Shown here in pieces: positions 53,235 through 62,805 of a DNA stretch of 64,000 nucleotides. The stretch is taken from NCBI GenBank assembly GCA_964495375.1, contig CAZBWM010000014.1, forward strand, positions 1 to 64,000, written 5' to 3'. This DNA comes from JAIESQ01 sp964495375. GTDB lineage: Bacteria > Planctomycetota > Planctomycetia > Pirellulales > JAEUIK01. The translations under genes and the position numbers were made by a program. The first letter of the stretch is position 1. The number at the start of each line of letters is the position of its first letter. The notes under the pieces are model-generated. The model made no database searches. It had not been told where the DNA came from and was given only the letters and a program-made list of their open reading frames with translations.

Positions 53235-56200
53235 ATGCCAACGCTGCGCCGTCGTAGACGCCGCCCACTTCATTCTCACTACGAGCAAGACGGCTTCGAG
53301 CCACGGCCGAAACGGCGCCGCTCGCGCGGAACACGATTACTGCTGACACCGGTCCTCGTGCTCGCGGCGCTGGCGGCGCTGGCCCCCTCGATCGTCAGCT
53401 ATACGCCGCTGGGCACATGGATTGTCGACCGCGTGGTGCGCGATCTGCACGGCGATTTGCGCGTCGGCGGAATTTCGGTTGGCTGGTTCACTTCGGCACG
53501 ACTCGACCGGATCGAGCTGCGCGATGACGACGGCGAGCTCGTCGCGCGACTCGGCGCGATCGACTGCGACAAATCGTTGATCGGCATGTTGACCAATCGC
53601 GCAAGCCTGGGGCGCGTGCGAATTCTGGAGCCCGAGCTGCGCCTCGAATTGGCCCAGCAAGAAACCAATCTGGAGCGCGTGTTCGCTCCCTGGCTCGCCG
53701 AGAAACCGGATCAGCCCGACGACAATGCCGGTGGCGATCCGCTCGACGGCCTGGAGCTCGACCTCGAAATCGTCCGCGGCAACGTGATGGTCATCGACAC
53801 GGTGAAGAACCGCCGCGCGCTAATCGGCGATGTCAACGCCACGCTCCGCCATCTGGCCACCGCGGGGGCGGGCTACGACGCCCGAGCGACCGCCCACGTG
53901 CAAGAAGCGCCGGGCCAGCAAGTCGCCAAGCTCGACCTGGCGCTCGATGGCCGTACGCACGGCGCCGATAAGACTCAACCGATCAGCCGCTTGACCCTCA
54001 AAAGCGAGGGCTTTCCGCTGTGGATCGCCGCGGCCGCTTCGCGCCGCGCCGCCGCAGGCTGGGAAGCCGACGGCCGCCTGGCGAGCGACCTGGTGTGCGA
54101 ATGGTCGTATCACGATGGCAAGCTGAATCGAGCCAGCGTCGATGGTCAGACGATCGTCGAGCAACTGACTTGTGAAGGTCCGGCACTCAACGGCGACAAG
54201 CTGCAACTGGCCGCGGTGCGCGTGCCGATCAAAGCATCGTGGGAAAATGATCGGCTCGTCGTCGATCAACTCACCATGACGTGTGACCTGGGCGAAGCCT
54301 CGTTTGCCGGCACGCTCGACGGTAGCGGCGGCTGGAGCAAAGCGCTCGAGCGCAAGCCGTTCCGCGTTGTTGGCCACGTCGATCTGGCGAAGCTGGCCGC
54401 GGCCCTGCCGCGCACCGTCCGCGTGCGCGACGACGCCCGGATCACGGCCGGCCGCATCGAACTGGAGATCGACGCGCAGCCGCAAGGCGAAGCGGTCGTC
54501 TGGCAAGGTCGGTTGGAAACCACCCAACTCGCGGCCGTCGCCGCCGGCGAACAGATCACCTGGGACAAGCCGATGCTGGTCACGTTCGCGGCGCACGAGG
54601 CCGCCGATGGCTGGCAAGTCGACAAGCTCAACGGCGAGGCCGATTTCTTGCGACTCGAAGGCTCGGGAAGCGCCCATCAAGGACAAGTTACCGGTTCGTT
54701 CGATTTCGATCGGCTGTCGCACGAGCTGGCCCGCTTCGTCAATGTCGGCGAGCTGCGCATGAGTGGCACCGGCACGTCTAAAGTTGTTTGGCAGCGGGCC
54801 GACGACGGCCACTTTCGGTTCGATGGCCAGTTGGACGCGCAAAAATTTGAACTATCTCGGCCCGGAGCGCATCCGTGGATCGAGCCGCAATTACAAGTGA
54901 CCATGTCTCTGGCCGGCGCGATGGACGGCACGGCACTCACCAGCGTCGAACAAGCCACGCTGCGCCTGATCGCGGGGCGAGATCGCTTCGACGCCCAGCT
55001 CGAGCAGCCGCTGACCAAGATCGAAGCGGCCAGTGTCTGGCCGGTCGCGGTCACGATGCACGGGCAGCTTGAGCGCTGGCTGCCGCGCGTCGAACCGTGG
55101 ATCGGTCCCTTGCCCGGTTACGATCTGGCCGGCACTTGCCAGGTGGCAGCCAACATTCGCTACAGCGCGGGATTGATCGAACTGGAACCGCTCCGCGCCA
55201 ACGTCCACGCCCTGCACGCAGTCTTGCCGGGAGCCGTGATCGACGAACCGCTCGTCGACCTGTCGGCCAGCGGCAAATGGAACGGCAAATCCAGCACGCT
55301 ACTGATCAGCGACGCACGTTGGCAATCAGCCAGCCTGACGGCGGAAGCCAATGGCGTGCAACTGGCGATGAACACGCCACGCGGCATGGAGCTCCAGGGA
55401 ACCGTGCAATACTCCGGCGACGTCGCCCGGTTGTGGCAATGGACGCTCGACCCCGCGCAGCCCCCCGCTTGCCAATTGGCAGGGCGGATGGACGGGCGCG
55501 TCGAAATCACCCGCAGCGGAGACGTGACCAACGCGCGATTGCACACCACGGTCAATCAGTTTCTGGCGGCCTGGCCCAGCGGCGCGCGCTGGCAAGAGCC
55601 GCAGTTGAACGTTACCAGCACGCTGAACCACGACGCCAAATCGCAAACGGTGCGGCTGGCCAACTTCGACGTCGCCGCGCAAGCCCTCGCTTGCACGGCG
55701 CGCGGGCAGATCAGCGATCTTTCGGGCCAGCGGCTCATCGAGCTCGATGGCCGTGTGCGGTACGACCTGGCCAGCTTGAAACCCGTTTGGCAACAGTGGA
55801 CGGGGCAGGGGATCGACTTCTACGGCCGCGACGAACGCCCCTTCTCGTTGCGCGGGCCGCTGGCTGCCCTGCTGGCCGAACCACCGCGAGCGCCCGACGC
55901 GCCACTCGCGCCGCTGGTTCCGTTGGCTCATGCCGGGGGCGCACGTCCGGCGAATCAACCGCCGAATCAAACTCCTGTCGCCGCGGCGCCCGCCGATCCA
56001 TCAGCGCTGGCCAAGCTGGATGGCAACGCTTCGCTCAAGTGGGAGCGGGGGAACTTGTATGGGTTCGTGCTCGGGCCGGCGACGATCGATGCGCATCTGT
56101 CCGGTGGCATGCTAGGGCTGACACCGCTCGACGTGGCAGCCTCGGGTGGGCGATTGCACCTGGCCCCCACGGTGCGCGTTGCTCCTGGCCCCATGGAACT

Positions 56201-56828
56201 GACCATGCCGCGCGGCCGCATGGCCGAGCAGGTGCAGATCACGCCGGAGATGTGCGCGCGAGCGCTTAAGTTCGTGGCGCCCATTCTGGCCGACGTCACG
56301 CAGGCCAACGGCCGCTTCTCGATCGACTTGGACAACTGCCGGCTGCCGCTGGGCGAACTGGCCAAAGGCGATCTAGCAGGTCGCATGACAGTCCACGACG
56401 TCGCGATCGGTCCTGGCCCGCTCGTGCAAGAGCTGGCCGTCTTGATGAGCCGTCCGGCGCCGGCCCGACTGCTCCAGGAAAGCGTGGTCGAGTTCCGCAT
56501 GGTCAACGGGCGGATCTATCACCAGGGGCTCGCATTGGTGTTCCCCGACTTCACGATCAAGACCTCGGGCTCAGTCGGCCTCGACGAATCGCTCGCCATC
56601 GTCGCCGAGATGCCGGTCCCGCCCAAATGGATCGGCAACAACCGCCTGGGAGACGCCATCCGCGGGCAGACGATTCGTTTGCCGATCGGCGGTACCCTCA
56701 AGGCCCCGAAGATCGACCAGGCGGCCCTGCAGCAAACCAGTGCCCAGTTCCTCCGCAACGCCGCCGGGCAAGCGATCGAAGGAGAACTGATGAATCAATT
56801 TGACCGCTTGCTGGGTAAGCCGCGCTAA
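53235..56828 (+). CDS. AsmA-like large envelope protein
   Basis: 1197 residues from the ATG at 53235, which has GAGGG nine bases upstream; an ATG at 53220 is also possible. The N-terminus has a very basic segment (R-R-R-R-R-R), then one membrane helix (about 40-62). The rest is a long beta-rich region with repeated L-x-V/I-x-x-L and G-x-L/F patterns, and an AsmA-type C-terminal region ending near the Arg-rich tail (V-G-L-D-E-S-L near 1115, then L-P-I-G-G-T-L-K-A-P-K). AsmA-like proteins (TamB, YhdP, YdbH) span the periplasm and move phospholipids to the outer membrane. No tamA-like partner is present. Confidence 0.75.
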   Translation: MPTLRRRRRRPLHSHYEQDGFEPRPKRRRSRGTRLLLTPVLVLAALAALAPSIVSYTPLGTWIVDRVVRDLHGDLRVGGISVGWFTSARLDRIELRDDDGELVARLGAIDCDKSLIGMLTNRASLGRVRILEPELRLELAQQETNLERVFAPWLAEKPDQPDDNAGGDPLDGLELDLEIVRGNVMVIDTVKNRRALIGDVNATLRHLATAGAGYDARATAHVQEAPGQQVAKLDLALDGRTHGADKTQPISRLTLKSEGFPLWIAAAASRRAAAGWEADGRLASDLVCEWSYHDGKLNRASVDGQTIVEQLTCEGPALNGDKLQLAAVRVPIKASWENDRLVVDQLTMTCDLGEASFAGTLDGSGGWSKALERKPFRVVGHVDLAKLAAALPRTVRVRDDARITAGRIELEIDAQPQGEAVVWQGRLETTQLAAVAAGEQITWDKPMLVTFAAHEAADGWQVDKLNGEADFLRLEGSGSAHQGQVTGSFDFDRLSHELARFVNVGELRMSGTGTSKVVWQRADDGHFRFDGQLDAQKFELSRPGAHPWIEPQLQVTMSLAGAMDGTALTSVEQATLRLIAGRDRFDAQLEQPLTKIEAASVWPVAVTMHGQLERWLPRVEPWIGPLPGYDLAGTCQVAANIRYSAGLIELEPLRANVHALHAVLPGAVIDEPLVDLSASGKWNGKSSTLLISDARWQSASLTAEANGVQLAMNTPRGMELQGTVQYSGDVARLWQWTLDPAQPPACQLAGRMDGRVEITRSGDVTNARLHTTVNQFLAAWPSGARWQEPQLNVTSTLNHDAKSQTVRLANFDVAAQALACTARGQISDLSGQRLIELDGRVRYDLASLKPVWQQWTGQGIDFYGRDERPFSLRGPLAALLAEPPRAPDAPLAPLVPLAHAGGARPANQPPNQTPVAAAPADPSALAKLDGNASLKWERGNLYGFVLGPATIDAHLSGGMLGLTPLDVAASGGRLHLAPTVRVAPGPMELTMPRGRMAEQVQITPEMCARALKFVAPILADVTQANGRFSIDLDNCRLPLGELAKGDLAGRMTVHDVAIGPGPLVQELAVLMSRPAPARLLQESVVEFRMVNGRIYHQGLALVFPDFTIKTSGSVGLDESLAIVAEMPVPPKWIGNNRLGDAIRGQTIRLPIGGTLKAPKIDQAALQQTSAQFLRNAAGQAIEGELMNQFDRLLGKPR

Positions 56829-57037
56829 CCGCGCGGCAATGGGTCTCAGCGTCGTTCGGCGAGCCTCGATTTGCCACGCACCCCGCCGCACAGCACAATA
56901 GCGGTGCTGGCTCGCTGGCAGTTCTGGCGGACGATCGCCCTGCCGGCGTGCCGCGAAAGGGGCATTTCGGAAAAGGCACTCGCGCGACGACGGCCCTCGA
57001 GGCCGGCCGCCGCCGATCGCCTCCGGAGCGTCGGCCG

Positions 57038-57778
57038 ATGAAGCTGGTGCTATTGGGCACGACCGGGTACCACCCGAACAATCGTCGCCAGACCGCCTGC
57101 TTCATGCTGCCCGAGGCCGGCGTCGTGCTCGACGCGGGGACCGGCATGTTTCGCGTACGCGAGCAGTTGGCCACCGACGAGCTCGACATTGTTCTCTCGC
57201 ACGCACACCTTGACCACATCGTCGGGCTGACGTTCTTGTTCGACGTGCTGTTCGAGAAGAACATGCGCCGCGTGACGGTGCATGCCCAGCCTGAAACGAT
57301 CGCCGCCGTGCGTGAGCATCTGTTGGCGCCGGCGGTTTTTCCCGTTGAGCTGCCGTGCGACTATCGGCCGCTTGCGGGCCCGGTGCCGCTGGTCGGCGGC
57401 GGCCGCCTCACCCACTTTCCGCTCGAACACCCTGGCGGCTCGACCGGCTTTCGGCTCGATTGGCCGGGGCGCTCGATGGCCTACGTGACCGACACCGTGG
57501 CCCGCCCGGGGGCCGAGTACATCGCGGCCATTCGTGGCGTCGACTTGCTCGTCCACGAGTGCTACTTCGACGACTCGATGCAGGCTTGGGCCGAACGCAC
57601 GGGTCACAGCTCTACAACCGGTGTCGCCCGGGTGGCGCTCGAAGCCGAGGTCAGACGATTGGTCCTCGTGCACGTCAATCCGCTATTGGATCAACACGAC
57701 CCAATCGGGCTGGAAGTGGCGCAGGCCATCTTTCCGGATACCGAGATCGGCGTGGACGGCATGGAGATCGAGTTCTGA
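57038..57778 (+). CDS. MBL-fold metal-dependent hydrolase
   Basis: 246 residues from the ATG at 57038 with GGAG ten bases upstream. The metal motif is H55-A-H57-L-D59-H60. Further ligand-like residues are D in V-T-D-T near 150 and H in L-V-H-E near 170; H-x-N near 222 (L-V-H-V-N-P) completes a set similar to RNase Z-type hydrolases. The length is short for RNase Z (about 300). A phosphodiesterase or a general metallo-hydrolase is likely. Monocistronic by spacing. Confidence 0.88.
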   Translation: MKLVLLGTTGYHPNNRRQTACFMLPEAGVVLDAGTGMFRVREQLATDELDIVLSHAHLDHIVGLTFLFDVLFEKNMRRVTVHAQPETIAAVREHLLAPAVFPVELPCDYRPLAGPVPLVGGGRLTHFPLEHPGGSTGFRLDWPGRSMAYVTDTVARPGAEYIAAIRGVDLLVHECYFDDSMQAWAERTGHSSTTGVARVALEAEVRRLVLVHVNPLLDQHDPIGLEVAQAIFPDTEIGVDGMEIEF

Positions 57779-57835
57779 GCTGCTCCGCCGCGGCGACTAA
57801 CTTCAGCCTTCGGCGAGCCGGAAACACCCATCAAC

Positions 57836-57874
57836 AAAAAAAACGGGACGTCTCGCTTGGGCGAGACGTCCCGT
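57836..57874 (-). terminator. Intrinsic terminator of the first paired PEP-CTERM gene
   Basis: Read on the minus strand, ACGGGACGTCTCGC and its 14-base reverse complement form a perfect stem with a four-base loop, followed by eight T. The stem is 60 bp after the stop at 57937. Confidence 0.93.
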
Positions 57875-57936
57875 TGTGACTTTATATCGATCGAGCTGGT
57901 CGGCACCCACGACGAGGGCCCGCCCAGCGATTACGA

Positions 57937-59136
57937 TCAGCTCTGCCGTTGCTTGCGGCGACGGTGCATCCATACCGGCAGCATGCTCACCACGCCGAGC
58001 GCCAGCAGCACGATGCTCCCCGGCTCGGGGATGACGCCGACTCGCTCGAGGTGGAAGCCAACGTTGAAGTTGATGCTGGCCGCCAGATCGACCGCCGCGG
58101 AGATCGTCAGCGGAATCAACTCGCTGTCTTCGAAGGCCAACGAGGTGACCGTGGCCAGATTGATCGAGAAGTTGTTGATCCCTTCCAGCACGATCTTGGC
58201 ATTCGGATCGTTGGGGCTACCGATGATGTGGTACGTGCCGCTAAGTGCAAAGTCCTGCGAAAAATCCTGATCGTCCACCGGGATGTCCAACAACTCGAAC
58301 GCGATTGCCTTCAGGTTCCCGGCGACGGCCGAGAGCGTGCCGCCAATCGAGAACGTGCCAGTGCCAATCCCCGTAGGATTCAACACGGCGTCTCCCGTCT
58401 GCTGGAAATTCAGGTCCTTCAGCGTCCCTTGTACGTCGAGTGTGATGCCGGCCAGAAAGAAGTTCGGGCTGTTCGACGTAATCTTCACCTGCGAGAGCGC
58501 GAAATTGGTACCGACGCCGTTGGAGATATCCAAATCGAGGTTCTTGATGTTACTGAGCACCTGGCCATTCGCAGTGAGTTGGGTTTGCGAGTAACCGAAG
58601 ACACTCGGCGGAGCCACGCTGGGGACACCCCCATCAATGGTGAACGTGATGGGAACCTGGGCCCCATCGACCTCCTTGGTTACCACCTTGGACGAGTAGG
58701 GATCGACGCCGTCTCCGGTTGACGGATCGTAATAGACAAAGACATCGATTGGGGGATCGCCCACTTTGGCCGGTGGCTTTGTGTGATCGAGTCGATAAGG
58801 AGCGTTGATCTTGGGCAGGGCGACACTACGAGGGGTTGACGCTGTCGTGACCTTATCCACGCCACCGTTGATCGTGAGATCGTCCAGCAGCGTCAAAGGG
58901 TGATTCAGCGGCTCGGTGAAGACGAAGGTTTGAGTACCCTTGCCCCCCTTGCCGGGGCCGTTCCCTTCTCCCGACGCAAACAGGTTACCGCCGCCGGTCA
59001 CTTCGGCGGTGAACGTTTGCTGAGGGCCTTGGAAATTGACGTCGATCACCGCGCCTTGCGCGGTGCGCGACTGAGCAAGGCACGCCGCCGCGGCGATCGC
59101 GCCACAACCCAGCAGCCGGGTGAACGTCGTGTTCAT
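57937..59136 (-). CDS. PEP-CTERM exported protein, paralogue A
   Basis: 399 residues from the ATG at 59136, with GAGAGGAT about ten bases upstream. A signal peptide ends near Q-G-A (28-32). The mature part starts V-I-D-V-N-F-Q-G-P and is beta-rich with Gly/Thr/Asn. The C-terminus is a standard PEP-CTERM: P-E-P-G-S, a hydrophobic helix and R-R-R-K. It shares blocks with the gene at 60067: N-F-x-G-P-x-Q-x-F, G-N-L-F-A-S/D-G, F-T-x-P-L-x-H-P-L and the late L-T-I-S, so the two are paralogues. Exported and presumably processed by an exosortase. Role unknown, perhaps extracellular matrix. Confidence 0.88.
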   Translation of the reverse strand: MNTTFTRLLGCGAIAAAACLAQSRTAQGAVIDVNFQGPQQTFTAEVTGGGNLFASGEGNGPGKGGKGTQTFVFTEPLNHPLTLLDDLTINGGVDKVTTASTPRSVALPKINAPYRLDHTKPPAKVGDPPIDVFVYYDPSTGDGVDPYSSKVVTKEVDGAQVPITFTIDGGVPSVAPPSVFGYSQTQLTANGQVLSNIKNLDLDISNGVGTNFALSQVKITSNSPNFFLAGITLDVQGTLKDLNFQQTGDAVLNPTGIGTGTFSIGGTLSAVAGNLKAIAFELLDIPVDDQDFSQDFALSGTYHIIGSPNDPNAKIVLEGINNFSINLATVTSLAFEDSELIPLTISAAVDLAASINFNVGFHLERVGVIPEPGSIVLLALGVVSMLPVWMHRRRKQRQS

Positions 59137-59963
59137 CGATCGAAATCCTCTCGTCGAGAAGGCGGAACGGAAAAGCGAAGTCTCGCTGGTCATCGGTGAT
59201 CTTCCTCGGCAATGTGATAAGAGAACGTAGGCGACCTGAGAGGTAGACGCCCGAGGAAGAGCAGAACGCGGCAGCGGGCCAGCGATCGATGTCGTTGGGC
59301 TCCCGGCAAGAGCAGTCCCAACCATCGCGGCAACCAAGTCGACAGCGTTCGTAGATGCGGGGTGCCCAATCGCGGCAGGCGCAGCAAGCGACTACCTGAA
59401 GACACCACGAAGACCAAAGAACGGACTGCCAAGCTCGGAAAGCCATCGGGCCGACAGACCCGATTCGCGAGCAGATTAGAGTGACGCGGCTTCCCTCGCG
59501 CGCCTACATTAGCAGTCCATACCCATCGAAAAGATGTGAAAAAACGCCCAGCCGGCAGCTGCCAGCCAAACGCACTTCCCTACTTATATCGGTAAGCGAA
59601 CCTTGCGTCAACAAAAATCGGAGCGAATTTTTTGGAAAAACGGTTCGCGATCCCCGCGAAGCGGCGTCCCAAGGGGGGGCATTCACCAATCCAGCAAGTT
59701 ACCCCCCCGCTCAAGCGAGTTCCCTACCGGCATCCCACACCGATTCCAAAGTCACCCGGCACCCCACAGCCCTTGAGCCCTTGGCTCCCCGTCGCTGGCC
59801 GGCCGCTTGACTCGGTTGCGATCAACCTCCAAGAACGTGCCAGCGTGCGGCTGGCGTGCCTTCAGCCGGTCTGTCAGAGAACACGCAGCCTTGGAACTCG
59901 GCAGTAGATTGCCCTTCGATCGCTGGCCCCACAGCGCCCCAAGAAACTCCCCTCCCGCGCAAC
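59137..59963. other. Intergenic region, no gene seen
   Basis: 827 bp between the two PEP-CTERM paralogues, on the 5' side of A. No coding frame with a start signal and no long repeat is seen. The region 59460-59660 is more AT-rich than average. Confidence 0.5.
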
Positions 59964-60003
59964 AAAAAAGCGGCCGGCCCTCGGGGCAATGAGGGCCGGC
60001 CGC
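59964..60003 (-). terminator. Intrinsic terminator of the second paired PEP-CTERM gene
   Basis: On the minus strand GCGGCCGGCCCTC and its 13-base reverse complement flank an eight-base loop, followed by six T. It ends 64 bp after the stop of the gene. Confidence 0.92.
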
Positions 60004-60066
60004 GACGAATGCTTTGGGTAGCCCGTCGAATGGCTCGACGATCACCCGATCACTGCTACTGGCTGA

Positions 60067-60999
60067 CTAGCGACGGATGCGTCGAGCGGCCAGCGGAGCG
60101 AAGGCCAGCAGGCCCAGGCCCAAGAGCACCATGCTCCCCGGTTCGGGAATCACGATCCCCGACTGCTCCAGGTGCAGCGTGGTGCCAACCGTCAGGCTCG
60201 CTGCCAGGTCGATCGTCGACGAAATCGTCAGGCTCAGCACGTCGGTGATGCTCGTGGTCAGATTCGTGAGCAACGACAGCGGAATGTTGAAGTCGATGTT
60301 CGCATCGAGCGTCACCTTGACGTTGTTGCTCGGACCGGTCGAGGTCCACGTGCCGGACAGGGTGAACGGAGCACTGATCGACTGCGGATCGACCGGAACC
60401 TGCAACAGGCCGAACACGACGGCCAACAGGTTGTCGATCGAGGCCGACAGTTCGCCGTCGACCGAGAACGTGCCCGCGCCACCGGTGCCATTGAGGATGG
60501 CAGCGCCGGTCTGCGTGAAACGCAAGTCGGTCAGGGTGCCCGACAGGTCGATCGAAATAGCCTTGAGCAAGCTGACCGTGCTGTTGGTGGTGATGAAGAT
60601 CGTGTCGAGCGCGAAGTCAGCCGTCACGCCGTTGAGCAGGTCGAGATTCAGGGCCGAGATGTCGTCGATTTCATCGGCGGCCGGCAGGTCGAAGGTGGTG
60701 CCAGCCGGATCGGTGATCGGGTCCGAGCTCAAAATGATCGGACCACCAAAGAGGGCCAGCGGATGATCGAGAGGGGCCGTAAACTTGAACGGCTCAACCT
60801 TCGCCTTGGTGTTGACGACCGCGCCACTGCCATCGGCAAACAGGTTGCCGGTCAGGTCGATCGTGGCGTCAAAATCCTGCTCCGGCCCGGTGAAGTTGAT
60901 GGGCACGGTGACGGCCAGCGCGCGATTGGCGCTTACGAGACCAAGCGTGGCAACGGTCAAGGCAACAAACAAACGGACAGTGAGTTTCTTCATTAGCAT
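60067..60999 (-). CDS. PEP-CTERM exported protein, paralogue B
   Basis: 310 residues from the ATG at 60999, with GGAG eight bases upstream; a second ATG is two codons further. Signal peptide M-K-K-L-T-V-R-L then hydrophobic to A-L-A. The mature domain starts V-P-I-N-F-T-G-P-E-Q-D-F and repeats blocks of paralogue A. C-terminus I-P-E-P-G-S-M, helix, R-R-I-R-R is a canonical PEP-CTERM signal. The tandem pair, each with its own terminator, suggests independent transcription of diverged copies. Role unknown. Confidence 0.9.
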   Translation of the reverse strand: MLMKKLTVRLFVALTVATLGLVSANRALAVTVPINFTGPEQDFDATIDLTGNLFADGSGAVVNTKAKVEPFKFTAPLDHPLALFGGPIILSSDPITDPAGTTFDLPAADEIDDISALNLDLLNGVTADFALDTIFITTNSTVSLLKAISIDLSGTLTDLRFTQTGAAILNGTGGAGTFSVDGELSASIDNLLAVVFGLLQVPVDPQSISAPFTLSGTWTSTGPSNNVKVTLDANIDFNIPLSLLTNLTTSITDVLSLTISSTIDLAASLTVGTTLHLEQSGIVIPEPGSMVLLGLGLLAFAPLAARRIRR

Positions 61000-61536
61000 T
61001 TTCAATCTCCGAACTCGCCCACGGGTTGTGCAACGGTGTTTCCGTAAAACTGATCGCAAGAAAGTCGAGCTCGCGGAAGCCCCTCAGGCACTCAGCCTGG
61101 CGAGGACAACAAAACTCGACCACGTTATGGCAGGGGCCATTCGAAGCGATTGGAGCCGGAAATAGCGTGGCTAAATCGTCAACGAGGAGTGCGTAAGCAC
61201 ACAAGCCAGACGACAGAGAAAACGTCTGCGCTCAGAAGACGAGAACCGCGAATGTCCGAAAAACCTCAGGCCTCAACGACCCTTCACCCTGTGAAATAGG
61301 GCTGGCTTTCGCACACCTTCACTAGCGGTCCTCGAAAAAGCTGATTAGCAATAGCTCGAAAAGGTTTGGCCGCCGAGTCTAAAACAGAGAACTCGGCTGA
61401 CTTGGATACCTTTTACAGCCACGAGAGAGGAGTGTCAACAAAAAACTCTGGGGATTTTTTTCCAACCCCCTGCCATTAGCCCAAAATGCCCCTCCAAAAG
61501 GCAGGCGAGACGAGAAAACCGGGCAAAACAGGGCGT
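61000..61536. other. Intergenic region, no gene seen
   Basis: 537 bp between two minus-strand genes; it should hold the promoter of the PEP-CTERM gene B and the end of the MGMT transcript. No long hairpin with a T-run is seen. Confidence 0.5.
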
Positions 61537-62196
61537 TTACGCGTGTCTCTGCACCGATCTCCTCGCAGCCGAGTTTCGCGGCGAGCTCCGAACCGTCTTC
61601 CGGCCAGTCCGGCCAAGCGCGGCAATTTCCAGTTCCAGGAGTCGAACCTTCGTCTCCAGCCCCCCGGGAGCCGAATATCCCCCCAATTTGCCCTGACTCC
61701 CCACGACCCGATGGCAGGGGATCAACAGCGGCAGGCGATTTTGCGCCATCACGCTCCCCACCGCCCGAGCCGCGCCGGGCGAACCCGCCTGGGCGGCCAA
61801 CTCCGCATAGCTGCGAGTTTGTCCGTAAGGTATTCGCCGGCAAGCAGCGAGCACGCGCTGCGCAAACGGGGTTCGCGCCGTTTCGACATACCGAAGTTCA
61901 TTCAACGGTTCGGGACTCCCCAAGACGTACGCTTCGACGGCACTTTCCAATTGCGGTTCGGTTGCCGATTTCGTGGCGCTGCGCAGCAATGCATGATCAA
62001 GTTTGGCGAGCGCTCGAGCGCGCGTGGCATGGCCGAAAGTAAGTTGATGAACAAGCAGGTTCGCCGAGCCGGAGACCACCGCGGCGATCCAGCCGAGCGT
62101 GGTCGGAAAAGCCACGACGCGCAGCTCTGCGCTATACGCTTTGGCGGTTTCCTTTGCGCGTGGCTTGCCCGCACGCGAGGGAGCAATACGAGTCAT
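61537..62196 (-). CDS. Methylated-DNA-protein-cysteine methyltransferase (MGMT/Ogt family)
   Basis: 219 residues from the ATG at 62196, preceded by GAGGGAAG. The active-site motif is P160-C161-H162-R163-V164, with the helix-turn-helix region (P-Y-G-Q-T-R-S-Y-A-E-L-A) near 123-134 and G-S-V-M-A-Q-N near 147-153. It removes alkyl groups from O6-guanine by irreversible transfer to Cys161. The N-terminal 90 residues are a diverged fold domain, and a basic C-terminal tail of about 25 residues is extra. Unlinked to other repair genes here. Confidence 0.92.
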   Translation of the reverse strand: MTRIAPSRAGKPRAKETAKAYSAELRVVAFPTTLGWIAAVVSGSANLLVHQLTFGHATRARALAKLDHALLRSATKSATEPQLESAVEAYVLGSPEPLNELRYVETARTPFAQRVLAACRRIPYGQTRSYAELAAQAGSPGAARAVGSVMAQNRLPLLIPCHRVVGSQGKLGGYSAPGGLETKVRLLELEIAALGRTGRKTVRSSPRNSAARRSVQRHA

Positions 62197-62805
62197 CAAG
62201 TCTTCCCTCGTCGGCGGGTCGGTTGTTGATTTCGGCCGCGAATTATCCCCTGACGAATTCAGCCGGCAATTCGCCTGCTGAACGACCGCAGCGGCGTCTG
62301 CTGACACGAGACCCCGATGTTAGCAGCGTGTGGCATCGCTGCGCAGCGGCGAGTTCCCCATCCAAGGTGCGCTGCAAAGTATCGGGCACTCCTACATGCT
62401 CAGTGAAATTCGAGTTACTGTCCCCCCGCTTCCAGCGGCGACAGCCTCAACGCGAAGGCGTTGCTCGGTTGAGCACATGCCCTGGCTGCTCATTACTCTC
62501 GAGCAATCCAATCAACAATCTCACGCGGTTCAAGCGACTTGCATCCGCGAATCGTGAGTTGCCTTAGGGCGATTTTCTCTTCCGGTCCCCGTCGAGCATT
62601 CGCAGATTCGTCGGCGGCAATCCTCGAATGCCGGACCACCGCGACTTACCTAGGATTGCCAACAACTCGCGCCTCATTCTGGACCTTGCTACCTGGACCT
62701 TATCGGCATGCCAGAAGCCGCAGCCGCGCCCGCCCCCGTTTGACAGCCAGTTCCGCACCCTTCTACAATCCCTCACTCCAACAAAGGAGTGCGAAAGCAA
62801 GGCCA
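62197..62805. other. Divergent intergenic region upstream of purM
   Basis: 609 bp without a supported gene. Several frames in it lack start signals. The purM promoter is at 62740-62769. Confidence 0.55.
62740..62769 (+). promoter_or_regulatory. Strong sigma-70 promoter of purM
   Basis: TTGACA (62740-62745), 18-base spacer and TACAAT (62764-62769) match 11 of 12 consensus positions. The start of transcription would be near 62776, about 30 bases before the ATG. This is the best housekeeping promoter in the window. Confidence 0.75.

Noticed and set aside
61625..61660. tRNA T-arm-like string (GGTTCGACTCCTGG on the minus strand)
   Set aside because: It lies inside the MGMT coding sequence, encodes conserved family residues and has no acceptor or anticodon arms around it.
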